Positions 1-8,865 of a DNA stretch of 64,000 nt are shown here, piece by piece (position 1 is the stretch's first letter; every line of letters begins with the position of its first letter). Source of the DNA: Deltaproteobacteria bacterium (lineage in GTDB: Bacteria; Desulfobacterota; Binatia; UTPRO1); assembly GCA_029262315.1 (NCBI GenBank), contig JAJCZP010000071.1:1-64000 (forward strand). The letters are read 5' to 3'. The position numbers and the translations under genes are program-made. Under the pieces are notes generated by a model. The model was not told the origin of the DNA and made no database searches. It saw nothing but the letters and a program-made list of their open reading frames with translations.

Positions 1-246
1 CTGCAGGATGAGGGCGAGATTCAGATCTCGGTCGAGGGTCACACCGATTCCGTGGGCACCGAAGCCTACAATCAAGGCCTCTCGGAGCGTCGCGCCCATG
101 CGGTCGCCGACCATCTTGCCGGCGGCGGCATCGATCGAACCCGCATGACCGCACGCGGTTTCGGCGAGTCGAACCCGGTTGCCAGCAACATGAACCGCGA
201 CGGTCGCGCCCAGAACCGCCGCGTCGAGCTGAAGATCGTAGACTAG
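1..246 (+). CDS. OmpA-family protein, C-terminal part (5' truncated)
   Basis: The reading frame is open from base 1, so the gene starts outside the window; 81 residues are visible. They form the second half of an OmpA/MotB-type peptidoglycan-binding domain: EGHTDSVG early, then LSERRA and the ARGFGES...NRR-VELKI ending typical of the family. Proteins with this domain anchor the outer membrane or a lipoprotein to peptidoglycan in the periplasm. The N-terminal barrel or lipobox cannot be seen, so it could be OmpA-like, Pal-like or a stand-alone domain. A strong hairpin follows the stop codon. Confidence 0.9.
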   Translation: MQDEGEIQISVEGHTDSVGTEAYNQGLSERRAHAVADHLAGGGIDRTRMTARGFGESNPVASNMNRDGRAQNRRVELKIVD

Positions 247-257
247 TTTCACGTCGT

Positions 258-289
258 GGCACGCGGGGGCTCGAACGCCCCCGCGTGCC
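258..289 (+). terminator. hairpin after the OmpA-type gene
   Basis: A perfect 13-bp inverted repeat (GGCACGCGGGGGC / GCCCCCGCGTGCC) with a 6-nt loop starts 12 bases after the stop codon. There is no T-tract, so it is a terminator-like stem rather than a canonical intrinsic terminator. Confidence 0.55.
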
Positions 290-329
290 CGCGATCTTCG
301 CACCCCGAACCGGCGACGCTTGACGCATC

Positions 330-2531
330 GTGCGAGCGGATGCCAAGTTCCGCCCCCACATGGCACGGCGCTGGCGATTCAAGGGCGACGGTCCGATCGA
401 GGTCATGCGCGACACCCACGGGGTGCCGCACGTGCGCGTAACGACCGAGGCCGATCTCTATCGAGGTCTCGGCAATTGCCACGCCGTCGACCGCGCCCTG
501 CCCATGCTGCTGCTGCGTATCCTCGGCACCGGCCGCGGCTCGGAGATCCTCGAGGCGAGCGACGACATGCTCGCGTCCGATCGTTTCTTTCGCCGCTGCA
601 ACCTCGCGGCCGACGTCGAGCAGGAGGTCGCCAAACTGGGGCCGGATGAACGCGTCCGGGCCGAGGCCTACTGCGAAGGCGTCAATCGCGCGCTCGCGGA
701 GCGCTCCCCGTGGGAACTGCGCCTGCTCGGATACATCCCCCGCCCCTGGACGCTCCACGACGTGGTGCTGATGTCGCGCCTGGCCGGCTTCATTGGCCTC
801 GCTCAGTCGCAGGGCGACAGCGAGCGCCTGTTTCTCGAGATGCTGCACGCTGACGTCCCGCGAACGCACCTCGCGGAGCTCTTCCCCGGACTGTTCGCAG
901 ACGCCGACCTCGACCTGTTGAAGCGCGTCACGCTCGGCGCCCGGCTCATACCCGAGAGTGTCCGCTGGAGCACGACACTGACGCGCATGGTCGCCTCCAA
1001 CAACTGGGCGGTTGCGCCCAAGAAGACCCGCGACGGCACCGCCATCGGCGCCTACGATCCGCACCTCGAAACCAATCGCCTGCCGCCGATCTGGTACGAG
1101 ATCGTCTTCGACCTTCCCGATCGCTGGTGCGTTGCCGCGACCATGCCCGGCATCCCCGGCCTCCTCTTCGGCCGCACCAACGATCTCTCATGGGGCGCGA
1201 CCTACACCTTCATGGACGCGATCGACTCATGGGTGGAGGACTGTCGCGACGGCCAGTATCGCCGTACCCACGACGGGACCGATCATTGGGAGCACTTCCA
1301 GACACGGACGGAGGTCATCACGCGCAAGCGGAAGCCCGAGACCACCGTCACCTTCTACGAGAACGAGCACGGCGTGCTGGAGGGTGACCCGCACGTGCCC
1401 GGCCACTATCTCACTACGTGCTGGGCAAGTGGCGCAGGCACCGGCGCCGCGTCCCTGCGCTCGTTGTTCGGCATACTGCACGCGCCGAACGTCACCGCCG
1501 GCATGGAACTCCTCGGGGGAGTCGAGACCGCGTGGAACTGGGTGCTCGCCGATCGCCAGGGGAACATCGGCTACCAGATGTCGGGCCGCATGCCGATCCG
1601 ACGCGACGGCTGGCGTGGCTTCGTTCCGCAACCGGGATGGGACGTCGCCAACGATTGGCGCGGCTTCGTCGCAGCGCGGGATCTCCCGCGAGAGTACAAC
1701 CCGGAGCGCGGCTTCGTCGCCACCGCGAACGAAGATCTGAATCACCTCGGCAGCGTGGATCCGATCAACATGCCGATGGGCCCCTACCGCGCCGACCGCA
1801 TCGCCGCACTACTCGCCGCGCGTGACGATTGGACCGTCGACGACTGTCGCGTCATGCAACTCGACGTCCACTCGCGCCACGCCGACGATTTTCTCGCCGT
1901 GCTCCTCCCGCTCCTTCCCGACACGCCGGAAGCCACGGCCCTCCGAACCTGGGACCGCGGTTACGATCTGGAGTCGCGCGCCGCCACCCTCTTCGAACGC
2001 TTCTACCGCGCGCTCCTGATCGACGTGTTCGGCGCCACCTGCGGACCCGACGTCATGGAGTTCATGATCAACGAAACCGGAATCCTCACCGACTTCTACT
2101 ACAACTTCGACCGTATCCTGCTCAGCGCCGAGAGCGTCTGGTACGGCCCCGAAGGACGCGACGCCACCTGGACACGCATCGCAGCCCAGGCACTCCCAGG
2201 CCCCGTCCGCCCATGGGGTGACGAACGCCAACTCGTCATGAAACATCTGCTGCTCGGCGGCCGCCTCCCCCGCTGGCTCGGCTTCGATCACGGCCCCATC
2301 CCGCTGCGCGGCAACCGTGCCACGATCCACCAGGGACAAATCTACCGTTCCGGCGGCCGCCAAACGAGCTTCGCCCCATCGCTCCGCATAGTCACCGACC
2401 TCGGCACCGACGAAGTCCACACCGCCATGGCCGGAGGCCCCTCCGACCGCCGCTTCTCCCGCTGGTACCGCACCGGCATCCCCGACTGGATAGCCGGCCG
2501 CCTAAAACCCCAACGCCCCAGCCCAAAATAA
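330..2531 (+). CDS. penicillin acylase family (N-terminal nucleophile) amidase
   Basis: 733 residues, the normal size of penicillin/acyl-homoserine-lactone acylase precursors. The family hydrolyses amide bonds of N-acyl compounds after autocatalytic cleavage into alpha and beta chains. The hallmark is visible: SNNWAV around residue 223, where the serine becomes the N-terminal nucleophile, followed by AYDPHLE. GVPHVRV near the N terminus is also typical. No clear signal peptide is seen, which is unusual because most members are periplasmic. The start used is GTG at 330; ATG at 360 (MARRWRF) is equally plausible and neither has a good ribosome site. Substrate cannot be told from sequence. Confidence 0.9.
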   Translation: MRADAKFRPHMARRWRFKGDGPIEVMRDTHGVPHVRVTTEADLYRGLGNCHAVDRALPMLLLRILGTGRGSEILEASDDMLASDRFFRRCNLAADVEQEVAKLGPDERVRAEAYCEGVNRALAERSPWELRLLGYIPRPWTLHDVVLMSRLAGFIGLAQSQGDSERLFLEMLHADVPRTHLAELFPGLFADADLDLLKRVTLGARLIPESVRWSTTLTRMVASNNWAVAPKKTRDGTAIGAYDPHLETNRLPPIWYEIVFDLPDRWCVAATMPGIPGLLFGRTNDLSWGATYTFMDAIDSWVEDCRDGQYRRTHDGTDHWEHFQTRTEVITRKRKPETTVTFYENEHGVLEGDPHVPGHYLTTCWASGAGTGAASLRSLFGILHAPNVTAGMELLGGVETAWNWVLADRQGNIGYQMSGRMPIRRDGWRGFVPQPGWDVANDWRGFVAARDLPREYNPERGFVATANEDLNHLGSVDPINMPMGPYRADRIAALLAARDDWTVDDCRVMQLDVHSRHADDFLAVLLPLLPDTPEATALRTWDRGYDLESRAATLFERFYRALLIDVFGATCGPDVMEFMINETGILTDFYYNFDRILLSAESVWYGPEGRDATWTRIAAQALPGPVRPWGDERQLVMKHLLLGGRLPRWLGFDHGPIPLRGNRATIHQGQIYRSGGRQTSFAPSLRIVTDLGTDEVHTAMAGGPSDRRFSRWYRTGIPDWIAGRLKPQRPSPK

Positions 2532-2552
2532 AACAAGCCGTCCCCGCCCCGA

Positions 2553-2572
2553 CGGTCGCACCCCCCCGACCG
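2553..2572. terminator. possible convergent hairpin
   Basis: CGGTCG / CGACCG 6-bp inverted repeat with a C-run loop in the 52-bp gap between the convergent acylase and nitroreductase genes. Short stem and no T-tract. Confidence 0.35.
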
Positions 2573-2583
2573 CCAGTCCGCTC

Positions 2584-3264
2584 CTAGAGGAAAGCCCGGT
2601 TCCCGAACCGATCAAGCGAAACAACTTCGCCGACCGGCCGTCGCGTCGTCGGACCGTACTTGCCGATTGGCCATCCCATCGGAATCACCGCGCACGGCGT
2701 CACGTTCCACGGCAAGCCGAGCGTCCACCGGGCGAGCAACTTACTCCAGAGTGGAAGCGTAATCAGGGCCGCGCCCAAGCCAGTGGCACGTGCCGCCAGC
2801 AAAAGATTTTGCACCGACGGGTATATCGAGCCGTACATGCTGCTCGCGGCAATCGACGGCCACGGCGGGATGAACTGCCGGAGACAGGCGACGACGACCA
2901 CTGGGATCTCCTCGAAATGATCCGCCTGCCACTGCACCGCGTCGAGGATGCGGAGCATCGGCGCGTTCCCTTGGCGCCCCATCATCCAACGACCGAGCGG
3001 ACCGTAGATGTTGAACGCGGAGCGGTTCAACTGGCCGAGCCGCGCCTTCACGGCCCGGTCTTTGACGACGATGAACTCCCAGTTCTGCGCGTTCGATCCA
3101 GTGGGCGCGCGCAGTGCTAGCTCGATGCATTTCAGGATGAGTGCGTCGTCGACGGGATCGGGCTTCAGCCGGCGGATCGCGCGCTGCGTCCGCATCGCCT
3201 GATCGAGGGGCATCGCGAACGGTGACGGAGTAAAGGTCTGGGGGGCGGATTCGGCCATGATCAT
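2584..3264 (-). CDS. nitroreductase family protein (FMN-dependent)
   Basis: About 226 residues with the nitroreductase signature: QRAIRRLKPDPVDD at the start, ALRAPTGSNAQNWEF (FMN-binding segment) and SIYPSVQNLLLAARATGLGAA in the second half. Members reduce nitro groups, quinones or flavins with NAD(P)H. It follows the LLM oxidoreductase on the same strand; ATG at 3264 overlaps that gene's TGA as ATGA, while the second ATG at 3258 has the better-spaced AGAGGA ribosome site. The longer track ORF runs back through the upstream gene and is not used. The substrate is unknown; pairing with an F420/flavin oxidoreductase suggests xenobiotic or coenzyme redox work. Confidence 0.85.
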   Translation of the reverse strand: MIMAESAPQTFTPSPFAMPLDQAMRTQRAIRRLKPDPVDDALILKCIELALRAPTGSNAQNWEFIVVKDRAVKARLGQLNRSAFNIYGPLGRWMMGRQGNAPMLRILDAVQWQADHFEEIPVVVVACLRQFIPPWPSIAASSMYGSIYPSVQNLLLAARATGLGAALITLPLWSKLLARWTLGLPWNVTPCAVIPMGWPIGKYGPTTRRPVGEVVSLDRFGNRAFL

Positions 3265-4244
3265 GTCCTCTTCAGGCGAGGCGCCACCTCGCGCATGAAA
3301 CGCTCGGGCTGCGATTCGCCGCTGCCGACGTCGGCCAGATCCTGAAACCACAGGATGATGAGCTCGGCGCCGTGGTCGATGTAGAACTGCAACTCCTCGG
3401 TCACCTGATCGGCCGTGCCGATGCAGCAACCCTTGAAGAATTTGTTGACGCGCTCGGGCTCGGAACCCGGCCAGTAGCGCGTGATGTAGGCCAGGCGCTC
3501 GTCATCGTTGGCGAAGATCGCACAGGTCCGTTCGGACGACACGCGCATCGTCGCCGGGTCACGTCCCACGTCCTTGCAGTGCTGATGCAGGATGCGCAGC
3601 TTGTCCTCGAACACGTCGGGGCCGCGATTGTGGTTCCACCCATCGGCGTACTGCGCGACCATCTTGAGCGCGACCTTCTCGCCCTGCGCGCCGATCCAGA
3701 TCGGTGGGTGCGGCGACTGCAGCGGCTTCGGCTCGTTGATCGCGTTCGTGACCGACCAATGCGTCCCCTCGACACTCGCCTTCTCCTCAGTGAACATCGC
3801 CTTCAGAATTCGCGCCGTGTCGGCCATTCGATCGAGGCGGCCGCGGATCTTCGGAAACTCGTAGCCGTACGCGGCGAACTCCTCATCCTTCCACCCGGCC
3901 CCGAGGCCGACATCGACGCGACCGCCACTGATCACATCGACGCAGCTCGCGATCTTCGCGAGGTAGGCCGGATTGCGGTAGAGCGAACAGGTGACGAGCT
4001 GTCCAAGTCGAATCGTCGACGTGGCCTCGGCGAGCGCCGCCATCGTCGTCCAGCATTCGAACGTCGGCTCGATCTCGGGGCGCGGCACGGTGTGGAAGTG
4101 ATCGTAGAGCCAGAGCGAGTCGTAGCCGATCGCCTCGAGCCGCTGCGCGACGCGCTTGGTGGTCGCCCACTGCTCGGCGCCGCCCTTGATGTGGCGCATT
4201 TCGAGCCGCCATCCTTGTGGTGCGAACGTGCCGATCTGAACCAT
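3261..4244 (-). CDS. LLM-class flavin/F420-dependent oxidoreductase
   Basis: 327 residues of luciferase-like monooxygenase fold. Visible features are GTFAPQGW at the N terminus, YDSLWLYDHFHTVP (the family's WxxDHF motif), VDVGLGAGWKDEEFAAYGYEFP and PIWIGAQGEKVALK. These are typical of F420- or FMN-dependent LLM enzymes. The start is ATG at 4244, preceded by GGAGGGG at good distance; the 683-aa track ORF extends upstream into non-coding sequence. It is translationally coupled to the nitroreductase downstream. Which cofactor and substrate it uses cannot be decided here. Confidence 0.88.
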   Translation of the reverse strand: MVQIGTFAPQGWRLEMRHIKGGAEQWATTKRVAQRLEAIGYDSLWLYDHFHTVPRPEIEPTFECWTTMAALAEATSTIRLGQLVTCSLYRNPAYLAKIASCVDVISGGRVDVGLGAGWKDEEFAAYGYEFPKIRGRLDRMADTARILKAMFTEEKASVEGTHWSVTNAINEPKPLQSPHPPIWIGAQGEKVALKMVAQYADGWNHNRGPDVFEDKLRILHQHCKDVGRDPATMRVSSERTCAIFANDDERLAYITRYWPGSEPERVNKFFKGCCIGTADQVTEELQFYIDHGAELIILWFQDLADVGSGESQPERFMREVAPRLKRT

Positions 4245-4304
4245 GGGACCCCTCCGCTCCGAGAACCTGCGCGAGCGGCGGCCCTGGGTCAAGACACGCG
4301 CCCG

Positions 4305-4331
4305 TTGACCAGGGCCACACTCGGGTATAGT
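4305..4331 (+). promoter_or_regulatory. candidate promoter for the ceramidase-like gene
   Basis: TTGACC, 15 bases, then TATAGT lie in the divergent gap between the LLM gene and the ceramidase-like lipoprotein. The -10 box is one base from consensus but the spacer is short. Confidence 0.4.
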
Positions 4332-4478
4332 CGCGCGCCGATGGGTGGTGAGCGGATCAGGAGCGCCGGGGGACGGACGAGTCGGCCAGCCAGGCCTTGC
4401 GGCGTGCGAGCGGCACCGAGCCAGACGACCTGCGGCCGCCCGTATCCGAGCATCCGGACGTTGGTCCGGGGGCCCTGC

Positions 4479-6584
4479 ATGTTGGTCGCCCTGATGCTCG
4501 CCGCCCTCGTCGGCGGCTGCAACACATTCACCGTCGAGCTCTCGGTGCCAGAAACGCTTCTGCCGACGCACGAGCTTCGCGTTGGCGCGGCGCGCGAGGA
4601 GATCACGCCGGTGCCCGGGCTCCCGATGGGGGGGTACGGCTTCATCGGCCAGACCGCGCGCGGCTTCTGGACGCGTCTGTACGCGAACGCGCTGGTCATC
4701 GAAGACCCGGACGGGACACCGCTCGTGCTGGTCTCGTGCGATCTCTGGGCCCTGCCCGGCGGATTGGCCGACGAAGTGGCGGCCCGGGTACGCGCCGACT
4801 CGCGCGGCCTTGGCATCGGGCGCGAGCATCTGGTGATCGCGGCCACGCACACCCATCAAAGCCCGGGTGCGTACGCGAGCGCGCTCGCCTACAACGCGGT
4901 GGCCGGACCGGAGTCTGGTTTCGATCCCGCCCTCTTCGACTTCCTGGCGACGCGCATCAGTCGCGCCATCCTCCGCGCCGCCAACACACGCGCGCCCGCG
5001 ACGATGAGTTGGCGTGACGGGCACCTCGCCCGCCTGGTCCGCAATCGTTCGATGGGCGCCTTCAGCCGCAATCCCGCGAACGAGACCTCGGACTTCGTCG
5101 GCCCGGGGAATGCGGTGCCGTACTGCGATCTCCGTACACCGGTCGCCGACCGCAACGCCTGCCGCGCTGTCGACGCCACCGCGACAGTGATCCGCTTCGA
5201 GCGCGACGACACCATCATCGGGGCCGCGGTGTTCGTCGCGCTGCACCCGACCGCGGCGGGTCCCGGCGTCGCCGTCTACTCGAGCGACGTGTTCGGTATC
5301 GCCGGCATCCACGCGGCGCGCCAGCTACAGGCACTCGAGGGCGGCGCTCCTCCCGTGCTCGCGTTCTTCAATGGCGCCGAGGGCGATGTCAGTGCCGATT
5401 GGCGCCAGCAAGATGGTCCGCACGCGGTGGCACTCGGCCGCCAACTCGGTGCCGCGGTGACGGAACTCGCGGCGGGCGGCACACGCGAAGAGCACGTCGC
5501 CATCGACTACGCCTTCGAGCGCTTCGACCTCGCGGGAGCGTGTCGCACCGACGAGGACGGCACCGAACGCTGCGCGGCGTCACGTCCATCCGTTGGCCGG
5601 GCCACCCTCGCCGGAGCGAGCGACGGGCGGACCCATGCCTGGCCCTCGATCTTTCGCGCCGGTGTCACCCGCAAAGCACTTGGGCCGCAGGGCGTGAAAG
5701 TTCCGGCGATGGATCCAGGGTTTGGATGGTTCCGTCTGCCGCTCTCGTCGTTGATCCTCCTGCCCATCCGCGGCCCGAGCAATGCCGCGCTCGGCGTCTA
5801 CCGGCTCGGACCACTCGCGATCGCTACCCTCCCGGGCGAGTTCACGACCATGATGGGCCGGCGCATCGCGGTCGACGTCGCCCAGGCGCTGCCGTCGACA
5901 AAGCGCGTGCTCCTGGCCGGATTGGCGAACGCCTACCTGTCCTACTTCACCACGCCAGAGGAGTACGCGGGCCAGTTCTACGAGGGCGCTTCGACCCTCT
6001 ATGGCCCCGAGTCGGGACCGGTGATCGGGGCCGGGATCACCCGACTGGCCTCGATGGTCGAGCGTGGCAAACGCACGCGGCAGCCGCGCGTCGAAACCAT
6101 CGCCTACTCACCGGGTCCGGAACGCCAGTTCGGGCTCGAGGATGTCGAAGCGCCCCACGTCTCCGACGAAGGACTCGGACACCTGCTGCACGAGCCGCCC
6201 TACAAGCAGGGGCAGCCGTACCCGAGCACCTGCTGGACCGGGGCCGCTCCACGCTTTCCCGAGGTTCGGCTCCCAACGGTCGCGATCGAGATCGCGAGCG
6301 ACGACGACACGTGGAGCCCGCTCGCCGGCGCCGACAACTTCGGCACCGACATCATCACCGTCGCCAGCCCACGCGACGATGGCAACGCCGATTGGCGCGC
6401 CATCTGGATGCCGAACCCCTCCGTTCCGCTGAACGCCCGCGTGCGCTTCGTCGTGCAGCACGGCGAGCCCGCCAAGGGGGCAGGGGACATCGCGCAGGCG
6501 AAGGACGCCCAGCCGGCACCGATACGGAGCGAGCCGTTCACGCTCGACGGCCCCGACTTCGCGTCCTCGTGTCCCGCTCGCTGA
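4479..6584 (+). CDS. neutral ceramidase-like lipoprotein (neutral/alkaline non-lysosomal ceramidase family)
   Basis: From ATG 4479 the protein is 701 residues and begins with a lipoprotein signal (MLVALMLAALVGGC, lipobox Cys14). The mature part starts like neutral ceramidases: RVGAAREEITP then MGGYG, followed by THTHQSPG near residue 123 (zinc-ligand region) and FFNGAEGDVS, the counterpart of the family's NxGDVSPN. Ceramidases hydrolyse the N-acyl bond of ceramide to sphingoid base and fatty acid; family relatives may act on other N-acyl lipids. The track ORF of 1070 aa starts far upstream inside the antisense of the LLM gene. An in-frame ATG at 4341 would add 46 Arg-rich residues before the signal peptide and is less likely. 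A sphingosine-phosphate-lyase-like gene lies at 51 kb. Confidence 0.85.
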   Translation: MLVALMLAALVGGCNTFTVELSVPETLLPTHELRVGAAREEITPVPGLPMGGYGFIGQTARGFWTRLYANALVIEDPDGTPLVLVSCDLWALPGGLADEVAARVRADSRGLGIGREHLVIAATHTHQSPGAYASALAYNAVAGPESGFDPALFDFLATRISRAILRAANTRAPATMSWRDGHLARLVRNRSMGAFSRNPANETSDFVGPGNAVPYCDLRTPVADRNACRAVDATATVIRFERDDTIIGAAVFVALHPTAAGPGVAVYSSDVFGIAGIHAARQLQALEGGAPPVLAFFNGAEGDVSADWRQQDGPHAVALGRQLGAAVTELAAGGTREEHVAIDYAFERFDLAGACRTDEDGTERCAASRPSVGRATLAGASDGRTHAWPSIFRAGVTRKALGPQGVKVPAMDPGFGWFRLPLSSLILLPIRGPSNAALGVYRLGPLAIATLPGEFTTMMGRRIAVDVAQALPSTKRVLLAGLANAYLSYFTTPEEYAGQFYEGASTLYGPESGPVIGAGITRLASMVERGKRTRQPRVETIAYSPGPERQFGLEDVEAPHVSDEGLGHLLHEPPYKQGQPYPSTCWTGAAPRFPEVRLPTVAIEIASDDDTWSPLAGADNFGTDIITVASPRDDGNADWRAIWMPNPSVPLNARVRFVVQHGEPAKGAGDIAQAKDAQPAPIRSEPFTLDGPDFASSCPAR

Positions 6585-6589
6585 CGGCA

Positions 6590-6610
6590 CCCGCGGTACT
6601 AACCCGCGGG
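6590..6610 (+). terminator. hairpin after the ceramidase-like gene
   Basis: CCCGCGG / CCGCGGG 7-bp perfect stem with a 7-nt loop, 5 bases after the stop. No T-run. Confidence 0.4.
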
Positions 6611-6688
6611 GCGAGCGAAGTGGCCGGCAAACACCGCGCACGCGACGTCGCTTGACGCGCACAAGCACACGCGCCACCGTGCGCACGC

Positions 6689-6898
6689 ATGCGCGTCGAC
6701 ATTAGCTGCAAGAAGTGCGGCACCCGAAGCCGCCAGGATCTCGGCGACCCCGGCGAGACGTCCGTCGAAGAGTACCTACACCTGCTCACCGAGCGGCTGA
6801 CTCACAAACCGAGCTTCGAATGCTTCGGCGGCCACCTCGAGCTGGCGCCCCCGCTCCCGAACTTCTGGGTCATCCACTGGGACACGCTCGGCGACTGA
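6689..6898 (+). CDS. small CxxC protein of unknown function
   Basis: 69 residues, beginning MRVDISCKKCGTRS. One CxxC near the N terminus could bind zinc as half a site or in a dimer, and a third Cys sits at FECFGG. The remainder is acidic and aromatic (NFWVIHWDTLGD). It has ordinary codon use for the window and no other good ORF covers the interval, so I consider it real. No family recognised. It stands alone between two transcription units. Confidence 0.55.
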   Translation: MRVDISCKKCGTRSRQDLGDPGETSVEEYLHLLTERLTHKPSFECFGGHLELAPPLPNFWVIHWDTLGD

Positions 6899-6950
6899 GC
6901 GGCGCGGGCGCAGCCCTCGCTCCGAGACGGACCCTAGAACTTCGGGTTCC

Positions 6951-7718
6951 CTAGCCCGCCATCGTCAGGCCACCGGACACGCTGACGACCTGGCCGGTGA
7001 TGAAGCGCGCTTCCGCCGACGCGAGAAAGGCGACCGCGCCGGCAACGTCCTCGGGCTGGCCGAGGCGGCCGAACGGAATGGCCCGCTTCAGCCCGGCGAC
7101 GACCTTGGCGCCGTACTCGCTCTCGCCGACCGACGCCAGGAGCGTGGTGTCGGTCGGGCCGGGGCAGACGACGTTCACGGTGACGAGATCGCGGGCGAGC
7201 TCGCGCGCCAGCGACTTCGAGAAGCCGATGATCGCCGCTTTGCATCCCGCGTAGACCGCCTCGCCCGAGCTACCGACGCGGCCGGCATCGGAGCTGACGT
7301 TGATGATCCGTCCTCGGTCGCCAGCGGCACGCAGGTCTTCGAGCGCGGCATGGGTACACAGCAGCATGCCGCGATAGTTGATGGCGATCAGCTTGTCCCA
7401 GGTGGCGGCATCACTGTCCTTGAAGAACCCGAACACGTCCCACCCGGCATTGTTGACGAGAAGATTCGGCGGACCGAGCTGCTCCCGCAACGACGCGAAG
7501 GCAGCGCGCACCTCGTCCTCACTCGTGATGTCGGCTGGAGAAGCCACCGCGTGACCACCGGCTTCGCGAACGGCATCACACGTCGCGGCACTGCCGTCGG
7601 CATCGCGGTCGAGCACCCCGACGGCCCATCCGTCGGCGGCCAGGCGAAGCGCCAACGCTCTGCCAATACCGCCCGCGCCGCCGGTGACGACCGCGACCAT
7701 CGATGCTTGCTCGCTCAT
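6951..7718 (-). CDS. short-chain dehydrogenase, BadH-like (2-hydroxycyclohexanecarboxyl-CoA dehydrogenase type)
   Basis: 255 residues of classical SDR: TGGAGGIG for NAD(P) binding, NNAGWD, Ser in NVSSDAGRVGS, catalytic YAGCK, and a VVCPGPTDT segment. The stretch around NNAGWDVF, SSGEAVYA and VVCPGPTDT resembles, from memory, BadH of the anaerobic cyclohexanecarboxylate/benzoate route, which oxidises 2-hydroxycyclohexanecarboxyl-CoA to the ketone. The family is broad, so another hydroxyacyl-CoA substrate is possible. A GGGAGAGAG site precedes ATG 7718. The aldo/keto reductase gene lies 24 bp upstream on the same strand, so the two likely form an operon. Confidence 0.85.
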   Translation of the reverse strand: MSEQASMVAVVTGGAGGIGRALALRLAADGWAVGVLDRDADGSAATCDAVREAGGHAVASPADITSEDEVRAAFASLREQLGPPNLLVNNAGWDVFGFFKDSDAATWDKLIAINYRGMLLCTHAALEDLRAAGDRGRIINVSSDAGRVGSSGEAVYAGCKAAIIGFSKSLARELARDLVTVNVVCPGPTDTTLLASVGESEYGAKVVAGLKRAIPFGRLGQPEDVAGAVAFLASAEARFITGQVVSVSGGLTMAG

Positions 7719-7742
7719 GAGATGTCTCTCTCCCGAGGAACG

Positions 7743-8717
7743 CTACCAGGCGTACGCTTCGGGCGCAGCACCGCCTGGGCCGGGCCAGATCTCGTCCAGG
7801 CGCGCCAGCGCGGCGGTGTCGAGCGCGACCTCGAACGCCTTTGGGCCGGCCTGCAGCTGTTCCATCGTACGCGGACCCAGAATCGGCGACGTGATCCCCG
7901 GCCGCTGCAGCAACCACGCCAGCGCTACGTCGGCGGGCGCATGGCCCAGTTCCGCGCAGAAGCTCTCCCAACGCTCGAGCTGCGGGCGGCGCTCGTCGAC
8001 CAAACGGCGGATGCGGGCCGACGCCACACGCCGGCCTTCGTTCAGCTTCTGCAACACCCCGCCGAGTAGTCCACCACTCAGCGGACTCCATGGCAGGATG
8101 CCGACGCCGAGCTCCTGACACGCCGGGACAACTTCGAGTTCGATCGTCCGCGAGTAGAGATTGTAGAAGCTCTGCTCCGAGACGATGCCGAGAAGGTGGC
8201 GCGCCTCGGCGACCGCGTTCGCGCGCGTGATGTGCCAAGCGGCGAAGTTGCTGCTGCCGACGTACAACACCTTGCCCTCCCGGACGAGCTGCTCCATGGC
8301 CTGCCAGATCTCGTCCCACGGCGTCGTCCGATCGATGTGGTGCATCTGGTAGAGATCGATGTGATCGGTCTGGAGCCGCCTCAGACTCTCCTCACACGCC
8401 CGCCGGATCTGATAGGCGGACAGACGCGAGTCGTTCGGCCCGTCGCCCATGGATCCGTACACCTTGGTGGCCAGCACGACGCGCTGGCGCGCGCCCTCGC
8501 GCTCGGCAAGCCAGCGACCGATGATCTGCTCGGTAATGCCCTCGCCCCGCGTCTGGCCGTACACGTTGGCGGTGTCGAAGAAGTTGATGCCGAGGTCGAG
8601 CGCCGTATCCATCATCGCGAAGCTCTCGGCCTCGGTGGCGTACGGGCCGAAGTTCATGGTGCCGAGGCAGAGACGACTGACATGCAAGCCGGTGCGACCG
8701 AGTCCGACGTAGTCCAT
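7743..8717 (-). CDS. aldo/keto reductase
   Basis: 324 residues from MDYVGLGRTGLHVS. The catalytic tetrad is in place: Asp and Tyr in NFFDTANVYG, Lys in LATKVYG and His in YQMHHIDR. C-terminal LLQRPGITSPILG is the usual NADPH-site region. It reduces aldehydes or ketones in the cytoplasm; substrate unknown. The start at 8717 fits the family's N terminus; the 638-aa track ORF runs antisense through the MlaE gene and is spurious upstream of this point. It is first in a two-gene unit with the BadH-like SDR. Confidence 0.9.
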   Translation of the reverse strand: MDYVGLGRTGLHVSRLCLGTMNFGPYATEAESFAMMDTALDLGINFFDTANVYGQTRGEGITEQIIGRWLAEREGARQRVVLATKVYGSMGDGPNDSRLSAYQIRRACEESLRRLQTDHIDLYQMHHIDRTTPWDEIWQAMEQLVREGKVLYVGSSNFAAWHITRANAVAEARHLLGIVSEQSFYNLYSRTIELEVVPACQELGVGILPWSPLSGGLLGGVLQKLNEGRRVASARIRRLVDERRPQLERWESFCAELGHAPADVALAWLLQRPGITSPILGPRTMEQLQAGPKAFEVALDTAALARLDEIWPGPGGAAPEAYAW

Positions 8718-8777
8718 GGGCTCGGGATGTACGCCTGCCGCACCGGTACGGCAAGGCACCGACCGCTCGGTCCGCGC

Positions 8778-8803
8778 CGCCGGAGCGCACCGCCGGAGCG
8801 CAC
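8778..8803. repeat. 13-bp tandem duplication
   Basis: Two exact adjacent copies of CGCCGGAGCGCAC in the divergent gap between the aldo/keto reductase and the Mla operon. Could be slippage or part of a regulatory site. Confidence 0.6.
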
Positions 8804-8865
8804 CTGCACCCCCCGGCCGGTTCGAGCATCGCGCGCCGCACCATATTCGCGCATAATGCTGGTTC

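Noticed and set aside
3372-4478. N-terminal extension of the 1070-aa track ORF before the ceramidase-like lipoprotein
   Set aside because: It runs antisense through the LLM oxidoreductase and then a GC-rich gap; the lipoprotein signal begins at ATG 4479.
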